From the NCBI GenBank assembly GCA_011389865.1, contig JAABTL010000010.1:20687-84686 (forward strand): DNA of 64,000 nt, written 5' to 3'. Made by a program: the position numbers and the translations under genes. This document shows positions 13,634-23,004 of the stretch, one piece after another. Origin of the DNA: Trueperaceae bacterium. GTDB taxonomy: Bacteria; Deinococcota; Deinococci; Deinococcales; Trueperaceae. Position 1 is the stretch's first letter, and each line of letters begins with the position of its first letter. The notes below the pieces were generated by a model, which was given only the letters and a program-made list of their open reading frames with translations, searched no databases and was not told the DNA's origin.

Positions 13634-14765
13634 CGCCGGCGGTCTGGCGACCGCCGCCGGGGCGCCACACGACGACCAGCGCGCGGTGTCGCGCCCGCCC
13701 GTAGCGCGCCACCTGGGCGAAGTCCGCCCGCCGCAGCGGCAGGTGGACGCCGTCGGCCCGCCGCGCGCCCTCGGGCAGGTGCGGATCGTGCACGTAGAGG
13801 TGATCGTCGTCGAAGCCGGTGGCGACCACCCAGTGCGGGATGCGCTCGGCGTAGAGCCGTGCCCCGGACACCAACACCAACGGCACGCGTCCGGCCCTGA
13901 GCTGTTCGACGACGTCGTCGGCGCCGAAATCCCCCACCCGGACGCGTCCCCCGAGCCGTGCCAGCGCCTCCACGAAGCCCTCGTGGGCGAGCTCGATCAC
14001 GCGCTTCTTCTCGCTCGACCGCACCGTGTCGAGGAACGGCGGGCCCGCCTGGTCGACCCACACCTCGGCCGCGAAGCCGCGGCGCAGGGCGGCCACCGCC
14101 AGGCCGTGGGCGCTGGTGCCGCCGTGCCCGGCGAGCATGAAGACCGTCGTCGCCTCGCGCCACAGCGCCAGCTCCTCCGCCTGCCCGAGCGGCTCGGCGT
14201 GACCCAGCGAACGCAGCGCCATCATCAGGCTGGCCGGACCGCAGGTGAAGTCGAGCGACTGCGGGTGGTAGGGGACCGCGAGCAGCTGGGCGGCGTCGGC
14301 CCGAAGCCGCTTGCGCATGCGCAGGGCGTCGCTGTGGTCCTCGTAGAAGTCGTGGGTCAACCCCACGTCCACGTAACCGAGGCGGCGGTAGAAGGCGATG
14401 GCCCGAGCGTTGTCGTCGCGCACCTCGAGCCGCACCGACACGAGACCGCGCTCGAGCGCGTGGGCCTCGACCGCCTCCATGAGCGCGCGGCCGACGCCCC
14501 GCCCCTGCCACGCGGGATCGGTGACGAGGGAGTACAGGCGCGCGGCGTGGAAGCCGCGGCGGTAGTTGACGACGGCGTCGCCCACGACGACGTCGCGGCC
14601 CGGCTCACCGCCCGCGTCGTCCCGCGCGGTCGCGACCCACACGTCGGCGGACGTCCCCTCGATGAAGCGTGCGAAGGAGGCGCGCGACAGGCGGTCGCCC
14701 GGGAACGCCGCCTCGAGCCGCACGAGCGCGTCGAGGTCGCCCCGCGTCGCGCGCCGGACGCGCAT
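13581..14765 (-). CDS. GNAT acetyltransferase fused to a C39-like (papain-fold) cysteine peptidase
   Basis: N-term GNAT: MRVRRATRGDLDALVRLEAAFPGD...WQGRGVGRALMEAVEAHA...NARAIAFYRRLGYVDVG; C-term: VPYHPQSLDFTCGPASLMMAL...HWVVATGFDDDHLYVHDP (Cys/His/Asp arrangement). Confidence 0.85.
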   Translation of the reverse strand: MRVRRATRGDLDALVRLEAAFPGDRLSRASFARFIEGTSADVWVATARDDAGGEPGRDVVVGDAVVNYRRGFHAARLYSLVTDPAWQGRGVGRALMEAVEAHALERGLVSVRLEVRDDNARAIAFYRRLGYVDVGLTHDFYEDHSDALRMRKRLRADAAQLLAVPYHPQSLDFTCGPASLMMALRSLGHAEPLGQAEELALWREATTVFMLAGHGGTSAHGLAVAALRRGFAAEVWVDQAGPPFLDTVRSSEKKRVIELAHEGFVEALARLGGRVRVGDFGADDVVEQLRAGRVPLVLVSGARLYAERIPHWVVATGFDDDHLYVHDPHLPEGARRADGVHLPLRRADFAQVARYGRARHRALVVVWRPGGGRQTAGVSRGGARAPRAPLPGSG

Positions 14766-14771
14766 CGCCCC

Positions 14772-15731
14772 TCAGTCCAGGCCCGCGAGCGCCGAGCGCA
14801 GGGCGGGGAGCACCTCGTGCAGGTCGCCGACGATGCCGTAGTCGGCGACCTTGAAGATGGGCGCGTCGCCGTCCTTGTTGACCGCCACCACGGTGCCGCT
14901 GCGGTTCATGCCGGAGAGGTGCTGGACGGCGCCCGAGACGCCCAGCGCGAAGTAGAGCTTCGGCGCGACGCTCTTGCCCGTCTGCCCCACCTGCTCGTCG
15001 TAGGGGCGCCAGCCGGCGTCCACGACGGCGCGCGTCGACGCCACCCCAGCACCGAGCTCGTCCGCGAGGCCGACCACCAGGCGCTCGAAGGACGCGGCGT
15101 CGCCCAGCCCGCGGCCGCCACAGACGACGACGTCGGCCTCCTCGAGCGCCACGCGCCCGCGCGCCGCGCTCCGGCGCTCGCCGAGCCGCGCGACGTCGTC
15201 GGCCGCGCCGAAGGCCACCGAGCGCGACGCGACGCTACCCGGCGCGTCGGCCGGGGCCGCCACCGGGTAGGCGCCGGGCTTCACGCTGACGACGACCGGC
15301 GCGACCTCCGCCCGCACCGTCAGGCTGGCGCGCGAGAGGTACGCGAGCCGCTCGGCGACGACGGCCGGGCCGTCGCGGCGGACGGCGGCGACGTCCTCGA
15401 GCAGCGCGCCGCCGAGGCGCAGCGCCAGGCGCGGGCCGACGGCCTGGCCGCTGCGGCCTGCGCCGAGCAGCACGACGTCGACGCCGAGGTCCGCGGCGAC
15501 GCTCGCGAGGGCCGTGGTGCGCCGCTCGTGGCTCGCGTGGTCCAGCGAGGCGTCGTCGACGTGGACGACGCTCGGGACGTAGGCGGCGAGCGCGTCGGCG
15601 ACCGGGGCGGCCTCGGGACCACCGAGCACCACCGCCGCGACCTCACCGCCGAGTTCGCGGGCGGCGCTGACGAGCTCGTAGGCGCCGCGACGCGGCGACC
15701 CGTGGGCGTGGTCGATGGCGATCAGGATCAT
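14772..15731 (-). CDS. etfA: electron transfer flavoprotein alpha subunit
   Basis: [11 protein letters not shown]...[74 protein letters not shown]. Confidence 0.93.
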   Translation of the reverse strand: MILIAIDHAHGSPRRGAYELVSAARELGGEVAAVVLGGPEAAPVADALAAYVPSVVHVDDASLDHASHERRTTALASVAADLGVDVVLLGAGRSGQAVGPRLALRLGGALLEDVAAVRRDGPAVVAERLAYLSRASLTVRAEVAPVVVSVKPGAYPVAAPADAPGSVASRSVAFGAADDVARLGERRSAARGRVALEEADVVVCGGRGLGDAASFERLVVGLADELGAGVASTRAVVDAGWRPYDEQVGQTGKSVAPKLYFALGVSGAVQHLSGMNRSGTVVAVNKDGDAPIFKVADYGIVGDLHEVLPALRSALAGLD

Positions 15732-15741
15732 GGCCGGGACC

Positions 15742-16485
15742 TCACAGGACCTTCGCCTCGTCGCGCAGGCGACGGGCGAGCTCGCTCGCGACGGTGGCGG
15801 CGTCGCCCTCGAGTCGGACGCCGCGGCGGGCTCGCGAGGGCAGGGCGGCGGCGAGGGTGACCACACGGGCGGCGACGGTGAGCGGCTGTCGTTCCAGCGG
15901 CTTGCGCTTCGCCTTCATGATGTTGGGCAGCGTCGGGTAGCGCGGCTCGTTGAGGCCCTGCTGGGTGGTCACGACGACCGGCAGCGGCGCGCGCCAGGCC
16001 TCACTGCCGTCGTCGACGTCGTGGACGGCGGCGACCTCGCGGCCCTCGAGCCGCAGTTCGGTCGTCCAGTCGCACAGCGGCCAGCCGAGGGCCTCGGCGA
16101 CGGCGGGCCCGAGCGCGGCGCTGTCCCAGTCCGCCTGCTTGCCGCCGACCCACAGCAGTTCGGCGCCGCAGGCCAGCGTCGCCTCGGAGAGCGGGCCGGC
16201 CTGAGCGAGCGGGTCGAGGTCGTCGTCGGTCTCGAGCAGGACCGCCCGGTCGGCGCCGAGCGCGAGCGCGGTGCGCAACGCGGCCTCGGACCGCGCGGGG
16301 CCGATGGCCAGCGCGACGACCTCGTCGGCGAGCCCGGCCTCCTTGAGACGGACGGCCGCCTCGACGCCGTACTCGTCCATGCCGTCGAGCGCGTAGGCGT
16401 CGTCGTCCAGTTCGATCCTGCCGGCGTCGGCGGTGAGCCGCGCTTCGGCGTCGGGGACGTGCTTGACGTAGGTCGCGATGATCAT
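15742..16485 (-). CDS. etfB: electron transfer flavoprotein beta subunit
   Basis: MIIATYVKHVPDAEARLTADAGRIELDDDAYALDGMDEYGVEAAVRLKE; adjacent to etfA. Confidence 0.93.
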   Translation of the reverse strand: MIIATYVKHVPDAEARLTADAGRIELDDDAYALDGMDEYGVEAAVRLKEAGLADEVVALAIGPARSEAALRTALALGADRAVLLETDDDLDPLAQAGPLSEATLACGAELLWVGGKQADWDSAALGPAVAEALGWPLCDWTTELRLEGREVAAVHDVDDGSEAWRAPLPVVVTTQQGLNEPRYPTLPNIMKAKRKPLERQPLTVAARVVTLAAALPSRARRGVRLEGDAATVASELARRLRDEAKVL

Positions 16486-16521
16486 CGCGGCATTATCGCA
16501 TGGGCGTCGTCTGCCCGGCCG

Positions 16522-17673
16522 TCAGCGTGCCGTCTCGCGGTGGATCTGCCGCGAGATGACCACCCGCTGGATCTCCGAGGTGCCCTCGTACAGCGTGGTC
16601 ACCCGGGCGTCGCGCAGGTAGCGCTCGACCGGGTAGTCCGCCGAGTACCCGTAGCCGCCGAACACCTGGACGGCGGCGTCGCACACGAAGACGGCCGCCT
16701 CGGAGGCGTCGAGCTTGGCCATGCTGACCTCCTTGGTCGCGCGCTCGCCGCGGTCGAGCAGCCAGGCGGCGCGGTGCGTCAGGAGCCGCGCGGCCTCGAT
16801 GCGCGTCGCCATGTCGGCCAGCTTGAAGCCGACCCCCTGGAACTCGCGGATCGGCCGGCCGAACGCCTCCCGCTCCTCCGCGTGGCGCGCGGCCGCCGCG
16901 AACGCCGCGCGAGCGATCCCGAGCGCCTGGGCCGCGATGCCCACGCGGCCGCCGTCCAGGGCGGACATCGCCATGACGAAGCCCTGTCCCTCCTCCCCGA
17001 GGCGCTGCTCCTCGGGCACGAACGCGTCGTCGAAGTCCACGCTGGTCGTGATCGCCGCATGCTGACCGAGCTTCCGCTCGGGCGCGCCGAACGACAGGCC
17101 GGGCGTGTCGCGTTCGAGCACGAAGGCGCTGATGCCGCGCGCGCCGGCCTCCGGGTCGGTCTTGGCGAGCACCAGGTAGAGATCCGCCTCGCCGCCGGAG
17201 GTGATCCAGGCCTTGCTGCCGTCCAGCCGGTAACCGCCCTCGACCCGTCGCGCGCGCGTCCGCAGTGCGGCCGCGTCGCTGCCCGCGTGCGGCTCGCTGA
17301 GGCAGAAGGCGCCGATCGCCTCGCCGGCGGCGAGGCGAGGCAGCCAGCGTTCGCGCTGGGCCTGGCTGCCGTGGGCGAGGATGAGCGACTGCGGCATGCC
17401 GTTGGTCACGCTGGCGATCGTGGCGTGGGAGGCGTCGGCGGCGGCGATCTCCTCCAGCAGGACCGCGTAGGCGAGGTACCCGAGGCCGAGCCCGCCGTAG
17501 TCCTCGGGCGTGAGGATCCCGAGCAGGCCCATCTCGCCCATCCTGCGCAGCGTCGCCCGCGGAAAGCGCGGGTCGCGGTCGAGTTCGGTGGCCACGGGCG
17601 CGATCTCCCGCTGGGCGAAGTCGCGCACGGCGCGCTGCAGCGTGCGCAGGTCGTCGGGCAGGGCGAAGTCCAT
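16522..17673 (-). CDS. acyl-CoA dehydrogenase
   Basis: MDFALPDDLRTLQRAVRDFAQREIAP...GAFCLSEPHAGSDAAALRTRA...YKSawitSGGEAD-like KAWITSGGEADLYLV...VFGGYGYSADYPVERYLRDARVTTLYEGTSEIQRVVISRQI. Confidence 0.93.
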   Translation of the reverse strand: MDFALPDDLRTLQRAVRDFAQREIAPVATELDRDPRFPRATLRRMGEMGLLGILTPEDYGGLGLGYLAYAVLLEEIAAADASHATIASVTNGMPQSLILAHGSQAQRERWLPRLAAGEAIGAFCLSEPHAGSDAAALRTRARRVEGGYRLDGSKAWITSGGEADLYLVLAKTDPEAGARGISAFVLERDTPGLSFGAPERKLGQHAAITTSVDFDDAFVPEEQRLGEEGQGFVMAMSALDGGRVGIAAQALGIARAAFAAAARHAEEREAFGRPIREFQGVGFKLADMATRIEAARLLTHRAAWLLDRGERATKEVSMAKLDASEAAVFVCDAAVQVFGGYGYSADYPVERYLRDARVTTLYEGTSEIQRVVISRQIHRETAR

Positions 17674-17735
17674 GCCGGCCTCCAGGGCGGGGAGGCTACC
17701 ACGGCCGTCGCCGCGTCCGCCCCGGCGGGGCCAGG

Positions 17736-18266
17736 TCAGCCCGCCGGGTAGAAGCTCACCTCGTGGTCGACGAGGCGTCCGCCGCGGTAGACGAACACGG
17801 CACTGAAGGTGCCGGCTCGGTCGAGCCACGGGAGGAACACGCGGTCGCCCTCCCACAGTGTCAGGTCGTGCAGTTCGTCGGTCGGGACCCACCGCAGGCT
17901 CCCCTCGGCCGGGTCGGGGCCGACCTCGCCCGACGTGCGGGTCACCAGGTAGACGAAGGCGTACCAGTCGTGCTCGCCGTCGAAGTCCGGGAAGGTGAGG
18001 ATGCCCTTGAGCTCCGCCGCCTCGACGGTCAGGCCGGACTCCTCGAACACCTCGCGGCGCATGCACTGCTCGGGCGACTCACCGGGTTCGAACTTGCCGC
18101 CGAGGCCGTTCCACTTGCCGTAGTGGGTATCGTCCGGGCGGGCGTTGCGGTGGAGCATGAGCGTGCGTTCGCCGTCGCGCACGTAGACCAACGTCGCGAG
18201 GCGCAGGCTGGCCGCCCGCGGTCGCCCGGACGCGGGGCCCAGCGGAGGAGGCGCGTCGCCGCTCAC
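17736..18266 (-). CDS. NUDIX hydrolase (8-oxo-dGTP diphosphatase-like)
   Basis: MLHRNARPDDTHYGKWNGLGGKFEPGESPEQCMRREVFEESGL (Nudix box). GTG start at 18266 inferred. Confidence 0.85.
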   Translation of the reverse strand: MSGDAPPPLGPASGRPRAASLRLATLVYVRDGERTLMLHRNARPDDTHYGKWNGLGGKFEPGESPEQCMRREVFEESGLTVEAAELKGILTFPDFDGEHDWYAFVYLVTRTSGEVGPDPAEGSLRWVPTDELHDLTLWEGDRVFLPWLDRAGTFSAVFVYRGGRLVDHEVSFYPAG

Positions 18267-18562
18267 GGCTTCGACGTCCCCTTCGTCGCGGCGTACGACG
18301 CGACCAACTCGCGGGCCAGCACCGGCGCATCGACGAGCTGCCCACCGCGCTCCGTGCGCACCCGCAGGCGCCGCAGGTCCTCGATCTCGCCACCGCGGGC
18401 CAGGTGCCGACCGAGCCAGCGGGCGGCCTCGCGCTCGTCGCCCGTCGGCGCCAGGTGCGTCGCCCGGGTCCGACCGTCCGCGGGGTCGACCAGGACCAGA
18501 CGCAGCTCCACGAGGCCCCCGCGGCGGGCGACGAACAGCTGCTCCAGCGCGTTGGGCCTCAC
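18263..18562 (-). CDS. conserved hypothetical protein (99 aa)
   Basis: ORF coupled to the NUDIX gene downstream and lysC upstream on the - strand; no family recognised. Confidence 0.55.
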   Translation of the reverse strand: MRPNALEQLFVARRGGLVELRLVLVDPADGRTRATHLAPTGDEREAARWLGRHLARGGEIEDLRRLRVRTERGGQLVDAPVLARELVASYAATKGTSKP

Positions 18563-18564
18563 CC

Positions 18565-19866
18565 TCAGGCGCTCTCGTCGCGCTCGAGCCCGAAGGCGGC
18601 GTGCACGGTGCGCAGGGCCTCGTGGGCCATCGCCACCGGGATGACGACCGACACGCGGACCTCACTCGTGGCGATCATCTCGATGTTGGCACCGGCGGCC
18701 GCGACGGCCTCGAACATGCGGCCGGCGATGCCGGGCGCCGAGCCGATCGCGACGCCGACGATGGACAGCTTGGCGACGCCGAGGTCGAGCTCGGCGCGGC
18801 CGCCCAGGCCGCTCATGAGCGGCGCCATCGCCTCCATGGCCTCCTCGGCGCGGTCGCGCGGGACGGTGAACGCCATCTGCTGGCGGCTGTCGCCGGCCCC
18901 CCGAACGCCCTGGATGATCATGTCGGCGGACACCCCGGCGTCGCCGAGCGCACCGAAGATCCGCGCGGCGGTGCCTGGCTCGTCGGGGACGCCGAGCAGG
19001 TCGATGCGGGCGTGCTCCAGGTCGAGCGCCACGCCGGTGACGGGGCGGTCGGTCTCCACGTTGGCCTCCTCTCGGGCCACCCTGCGTACGAGCGTGCCGG
19101 GTTCGAAGTTGAACGACGAGCGCACGTGCAGCGTGACGCCGTAGCGACGCCCGTACCAGACGCTGCGCGGGTGCAGCACCTGGGCGCCGAGGGCGGCGAG
19201 CTCGAGCATCTCGTCGTAGTCCACGGCCTCGAGCCGGCGGGCGCTGGGGATCAGGTGCGGATCGGTCGTGTACACGCCGTCCGTGTCCGTGAAGATCTCG
19301 CAGGTGCCGACCCCGAGCGCGGCGGCGACGGCCACGGCGGTCGTGTCGGAGCCCCCGCGACCGAGGGTGGTGACCTGGCCGCCGGCGTCCACGCCCTGGA
19401 AGCCGGCGATGACGCACACGTCCACCTCCTCGAGCGCGCGCAGCAGCGGCCCCGGGTCGACCCGCAAGATGCGGGCGGCGCCGTGCGCGCCGTCGGTGAG
19501 GAAGCCGGCCTGGGCGCCGGTGAGCGAACGGGCTCGCACGCCCAGGTGCTGGAGCGCCATCGTCAGCAGCGCGATCGACACCTGCTCGCCGGTGGCCATC
19601 AGCATGTCGAGCTCGCGTCGGTTCGGGCGCGGATGCAGCTCGCGGGCCGTGGCGATGAGCTCGTCGGTGGATCGTCCCATGGCGCTGACCGTGACGGCCA
19701 CGCGCTCGCCCGCCTCGACCACGCGCTGGATGCGGGCCGCGACCTTGCGGATGCGGTCGAGGTCGCCGACGCTGGTGCCGCCGTACTTCTGGACGCGCAC
19801 GCGCCGGGCGGGCGGCTGGGCGGAGGCGGTCGGCGAGGCGGTGGAGGCGGGAATGGCGGACCCCAT
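18565..19866 (-). CDS. lysC: aspartate kinase with C-terminal ACT domains
   Basis: VQKYGGTSVGDLDRIRKVAARI, TLGRGGSDTTAVAVAAALG, EIFTDTDGVYTTDP. Confidence 0.93.
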   Translation of the reverse strand: MGSAIPASTASPTASAQPPARRVRVQKYGGTSVGDLDRIRKVAARIQRVVEAGERVAVTVSAMGRSTDELIATARELHPRPNRRELDMLMATGEQVSIALLTMALQHLGVRARSLTGAQAGFLTDGAHGAARILRVDPGPLLRALEEVDVCVIAGFQGVDAGGQVTTLGRGGSDTTAVAVAAALGVGTCEIFTDTDGVYTTDPHLIPSARRLEAVDYDEMLELAALGAQVLHPRSVWYGRRYGVTLHVRSSFNFEPGTLVRRVAREEANVETDRPVTGVALDLEHARIDLLGVPDEPGTAARIFGALGDAGVSADMIIQGVRGAGDSRQQMAFTVPRDRAEEAMEAMAPLMSGLGGRAELDLGVAKLSIVGVAIGSAPGIAGRMFEAVAAAGANIEMIATSEVRVSVVIPVAMAHEALRTVHAAFGLERDESA

Positions 19867-19930
19867 GGGCGCGCACGTTACCAGGAGGCGGTGGCGGGCG
19901 TCCCCGCGAGACCCGTGGTAGAAAGCGGGC

Positions 19931-21307
19931 ATGGAGAATGCGAAGGTTCTGCGCGTGGCCGTCGTGGGTGCCGGTCCGTCCGGCTTCTACGCGGCCGAGT
20001 CGCTGTTGAAGCAGCGACCGGACGCGGTGATCGACCTGTTCGATCGACTGCCCGCCCCGTTCGGTCTCGTCCGCTACGGCGTCGCCCCCGACCACCAGAA
20101 GATCAAGTCGGTCACCAAGGTCTACGACCGCGTCATGGCGGACCCACGGTTGCGCTTCCGCGGCAACGTCGAGGTCGGCCGCGACCTGACGGCGGACGAC
20201 CTGCGGCGGCACTACCACGCCACCGTGTTCACCTACGGGGCGGCGCTGGATCGGCGACTCGGCATCCCCGGCGAGGACCTCGACGGCAGCATGTCCGCGA
20301 CGGACTTCGTCGCCTGGTACAACGGGCACCCGGACTTCGCCGACCTGAACCCGCGCCTCGACGGCCACACCGCGCTCGTCGTCGGCGTCGGCAACGTCGC
20401 CGTCGACGTCACGCGCGTGCTGGCCAAGACGAAGGCGGAGCTCGCCGCCTCCGACATCGCGGATGGGGCGCTGGACGCGCTGGCCGCGAGCCGGGTGCGC
20501 GACGTGGTGGTCATCGGACGTCGCGGACCCGCCGAGGCCAAGTGGAGCACCAAGGAGCTCCGCGACCTCGGCGAACTCGAGGACGCCGATCTCGTCATCG
20601 ACCCCGCGGACCTGGCGATCTCCGACGAGAGCCGGGCGGCGATCGCGGACGACGCCGTGGCGCGGCGCAACCTCGAGGTGCTCGAGGAGCTCGCCGCCCG
20701 CCCGCTGCGCGGCCTGAACCGCCGCATCCACCTGCGTTTCCTGCTCTCCCCCATCGCCATCGAACCCGATGCCAGCGGCGACCGTGTGGGGGGCGTCGTG
20801 CTCGAGCGCAACCGGCTCGAGGCGCGCGCCGACGGCTCGCTGGGCGCCAAGGGCACGGGCGTCACCGAGCGCCTGGACGCGCAACTGGTCTTCCGCTCCG
20901 TGGGCTACCGGGGCCAGGCGATGCCGGGCCTCCCCTTCGACGAGCGCTGGTCGGTCGTCCCCAACGACCACGGCCGGGTGCTGACGGCGCGCGATGGCGA
21001 GCCCGTGGCCGGCTGGTACGTCGCCGGTTGGATCAAGCGCGGGCCGACCGGCGTCATCGGCACCAACAAGGCGTGCGCGGTCGAGACGGTCACGACCCTG
21101 TTGAACGACGAGCTCCCCGAGATCGCCGCCGCCGACGCGGAGCCGGCGGCCGTCGACGCGCTGCTGGCGCGGCGCGGCGTGCAGGTCGTCGACGCCGACG
21201 GATGGCGGCGCATCGACGCCGCCGAGGCGGCCGCGGGCGCGACCGCCGGCCGGCCCCGGGTCAAGCTCTGCACGCGGGAGGCGCTGCTCGCCGCCAGCCG
21301 GGGCTGA
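19931..21307 (+). CDS. ferredoxin/adrenodoxin-type NADP+ reductase (FprA-like)
   Basis: VAVVGAGPSGFYAAESLLKQ...APFGLVRYGVAPDHQKIKSVTKVYDRV...GWYVAGWIKRGPTGVIGTNKACAVETV. Confidence 0.9.
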   Translation: MENAKVLRVAVVGAGPSGFYAAESLLKQRPDAVIDLFDRLPAPFGLVRYGVAPDHQKIKSVTKVYDRVMADPRLRFRGNVEVGRDLTADDLRRHYHATVFTYGAALDRRLGIPGEDLDGSMSATDFVAWYNGHPDFADLNPRLDGHTALVVGVGNVAVDVTRVLAKTKAELAASDIADGALDALAASRVRDVVVIGRRGPAEAKWSTKELRDLGELEDADLVIDPADLAISDESRAAIADDAVARRNLEVLEELAARPLRGLNRRIHLRFLLSPIAIEPDASGDRVGGVVLERNRLEARADGSLGAKGTGVTERLDAQLVFRSVGYRGQAMPGLPFDERWSVVPNDHGRVLTARDGEPVAGWYVAGWIKRGPTGVIGTNKACAVETVTTLLNDELPEIAAADAEPAAVDALLARRGVQVVDADGWRRIDAAEAAAGATAGRPRVKLCTREALLAASRG

Positions 21308-21472
21308 CGCCCGCCGGCAGGCCGGCCGCGGGCGAGGGAGACCCGCGCGCACCACGGCCCGGGCGCGGTCGGTGGCGCATGAGCGCGGCGTGATAGGATC
21401 GGCCGGTCTCGCGGGACCCCACCGCCAGCGCGCTGGCGGGCGGCGGGGGCACCGCCGCCGGGGAGGCCGCGC

Positions 21473-22315
21473 GTGGAGCGGATGACGCCCAAGCATGTCG
21501 ACGACCCAACGGGGATCCCTGCGGACGCCCCGCGGCCAGCTCTGCTTCGCGTCGAGGGTCTGACCAAGAGCTTCGGGGGCCTGCAGGCCGTCAATCACTG
21601 CTCCTTCGACGTGCGCGCCGGCAGCATCACGGCCCTCATCGGACCCAACGGCGCCGGGAAGACCACGGTCTTCTCGCTGATCTCCGGGTTCCTGCGCCCC
21701 GACCGGGGGCGCGTCGTGCTCGACGGCGAGGACCTCACCGGCCTGCTGCCCCACCAGGTGTTCCGTCGCGGCCTCTGCCGCACCTTCCAGATCCCGCGCG
21801 AGCACGGCAGCATGACGGTCCTCGAGAACCTCATGCTGGTCCCCCCGGACCAGCTCGGCGAGCGCTTCTGGAACCCGCTGCTCCGGCCCCGCGCCGTCCG
21901 GGCGCAGGAGCGCGCCATCCGCGAGAAGGCGCTCGAGGTGCTCGATCTGCTCACCCTGTCCCACCTGCGCGACGAGTACGCGGCGAACCTCTCCGGCGGT
22001 CAGAAGAAGCTTCTCGAGCTGGCGCGCACCCTGATGGCCGACCCACGCATCGTCCTCCTCGACGAGCCGGCCGCTGGCGTCAACCCGAGCCTGATGGCGC
22101 GCATCCGCGAGAAGATCGTGCAGCTCAACGCGGAGCGCGGCATCACCTTCCTGCTCATCGAGCACGACATCCCGCTGGTCATGGGCCTGTGCGACCCGGT
22201 CATCGTCCTCAACCAGGGGACGAAGCTGGCGGAGGGTCCGCCTGCCATCGTCCGCGGCGACCCGCGGGTGCTCGAGGCATACCTGGGGGGCCAGCATGGC
22301 GCTGTTGACGGTTGA
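21473..22315 (+). CDS. livG: branched-chain amino acid ABC transporter ATP-binding protein LivG
   Basis: LIGPNGAGKTTVFSLISGFLRPDRG, LSGGQKKLLELARTLMADPRIVLLDEPAAGVNPSL. Confidence 0.9.
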   Translation: MERMTPKHVDDPTGIPADAPRPALLRVEGLTKSFGGLQAVNHCSFDVRAGSITALIGPNGAGKTTVFSLISGFLRPDRGRVVLDGEDLTGLLPHQVFRRGLCRTFQIPREHGSMTVLENLMLVPPDQLGERFWNPLLRPRAVRAQERAIREKALEVLDLLTLSHLRDEYAANLSGGQKKLLELARTLMADPRIVLLDEPAAGVNPSLMARIREKIVQLNAERGITFLLIEHDIPLVMGLCDPVIVLNQGTKLAEGPPAIVRGDPRVLEAYLGGQHGAVDG

Positions 22316-23000
22316 GGGCCTCACCACCGGCTACGGCGAGATGGAGGTGCTGCGCTCGCTGACGCTGCGGGTGGAGCCCGGGCGCATCGTGTCGATCATC
22401 GGACCGAACGGCGCCGGCAAGTCCACCGCCATGAAGGCCGTGTTCGGGCTGCTCAAGCCCTGGCAGGGGTCGATCCGCTTCGGCGAGCGCGAGATCGGCG
22501 GCCTCTCGCCGGACCGGATCGTCCGGCTCGGCATGTGCTACGTCCCGCAGACCGACAACGTCTTCCCGTCGCTCACGGTCGAGGAGAACCTCGAGATGGG
22601 CGCGTTCGTGCTGTCCGGCTCGACGAAGGAGCGTAAGGAGCGGGTGTTCGACCTGTTCCCGCGGCTCGCCGAGCGGCGACGCCAGCGAGCCGGCAAGATG
22701 TCGGGTGGCGAGCGCCAGATGGTGGCGATGGGCCGTGCGCTCATGCTGGATCCCAAGCTCCTGCTGCTCGACGAGCCCTCGGCGGGCCTCGCGCCGCTGC
22801 TGGTCGACCTCATCTTCGAGAAGGTCCGCGACATCAACGCCTCCGGCGTCGCCGTCCTGATGGTGGAGCAGAACGCCCGCAAGTCCCTCGAGCTGGCCGA
22901 CCACGCCTACGTGCTGGTGGGCGGCAGCAACGCCATCGACGGCGCTGGCCACGACCTCCTCGGCGACCCCGAGGTCGGCCGGCTGTACCTGGGAGGCTGA
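22296..23000 (+). CDS. livF: branched-chain amino acid ABC transporter ATP-binding protein LivF
   Basis: IIGPNGAGKSTAMKAVFGLLKP, MSGGERQMVAMGRALMLDPKLLLLDEPSAGLAP. Confidence 0.9.
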   Translation: MALLTVEGLTTGYGEMEVLRSLTLRVEPGRIVSIIGPNGAGKSTAMKAVFGLLKPWQGSIRFGEREIGGLSPDRIVRLGMCYVPQTDNVFPSLTVEENLEMGAFVLSGSTKERKERVFDLFPRLAERRRQRAGKMSGGERQMVAMGRALMLDPKLLLLDEPSAGLAPLLVDLIFEKVRDINASGVAVLMVEQNARKSLELADHAYVLVGGSNAIDGAGHDLLGDPEVGRLYLGG

Positions 23001-23004
23001 CGGC

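Noticed and set aside
18662-22327. 1221-aa - strand ORF across lysC, fprA and livG
   Set aside because: Spans several well-supported genes on both strands; shadow ORF.
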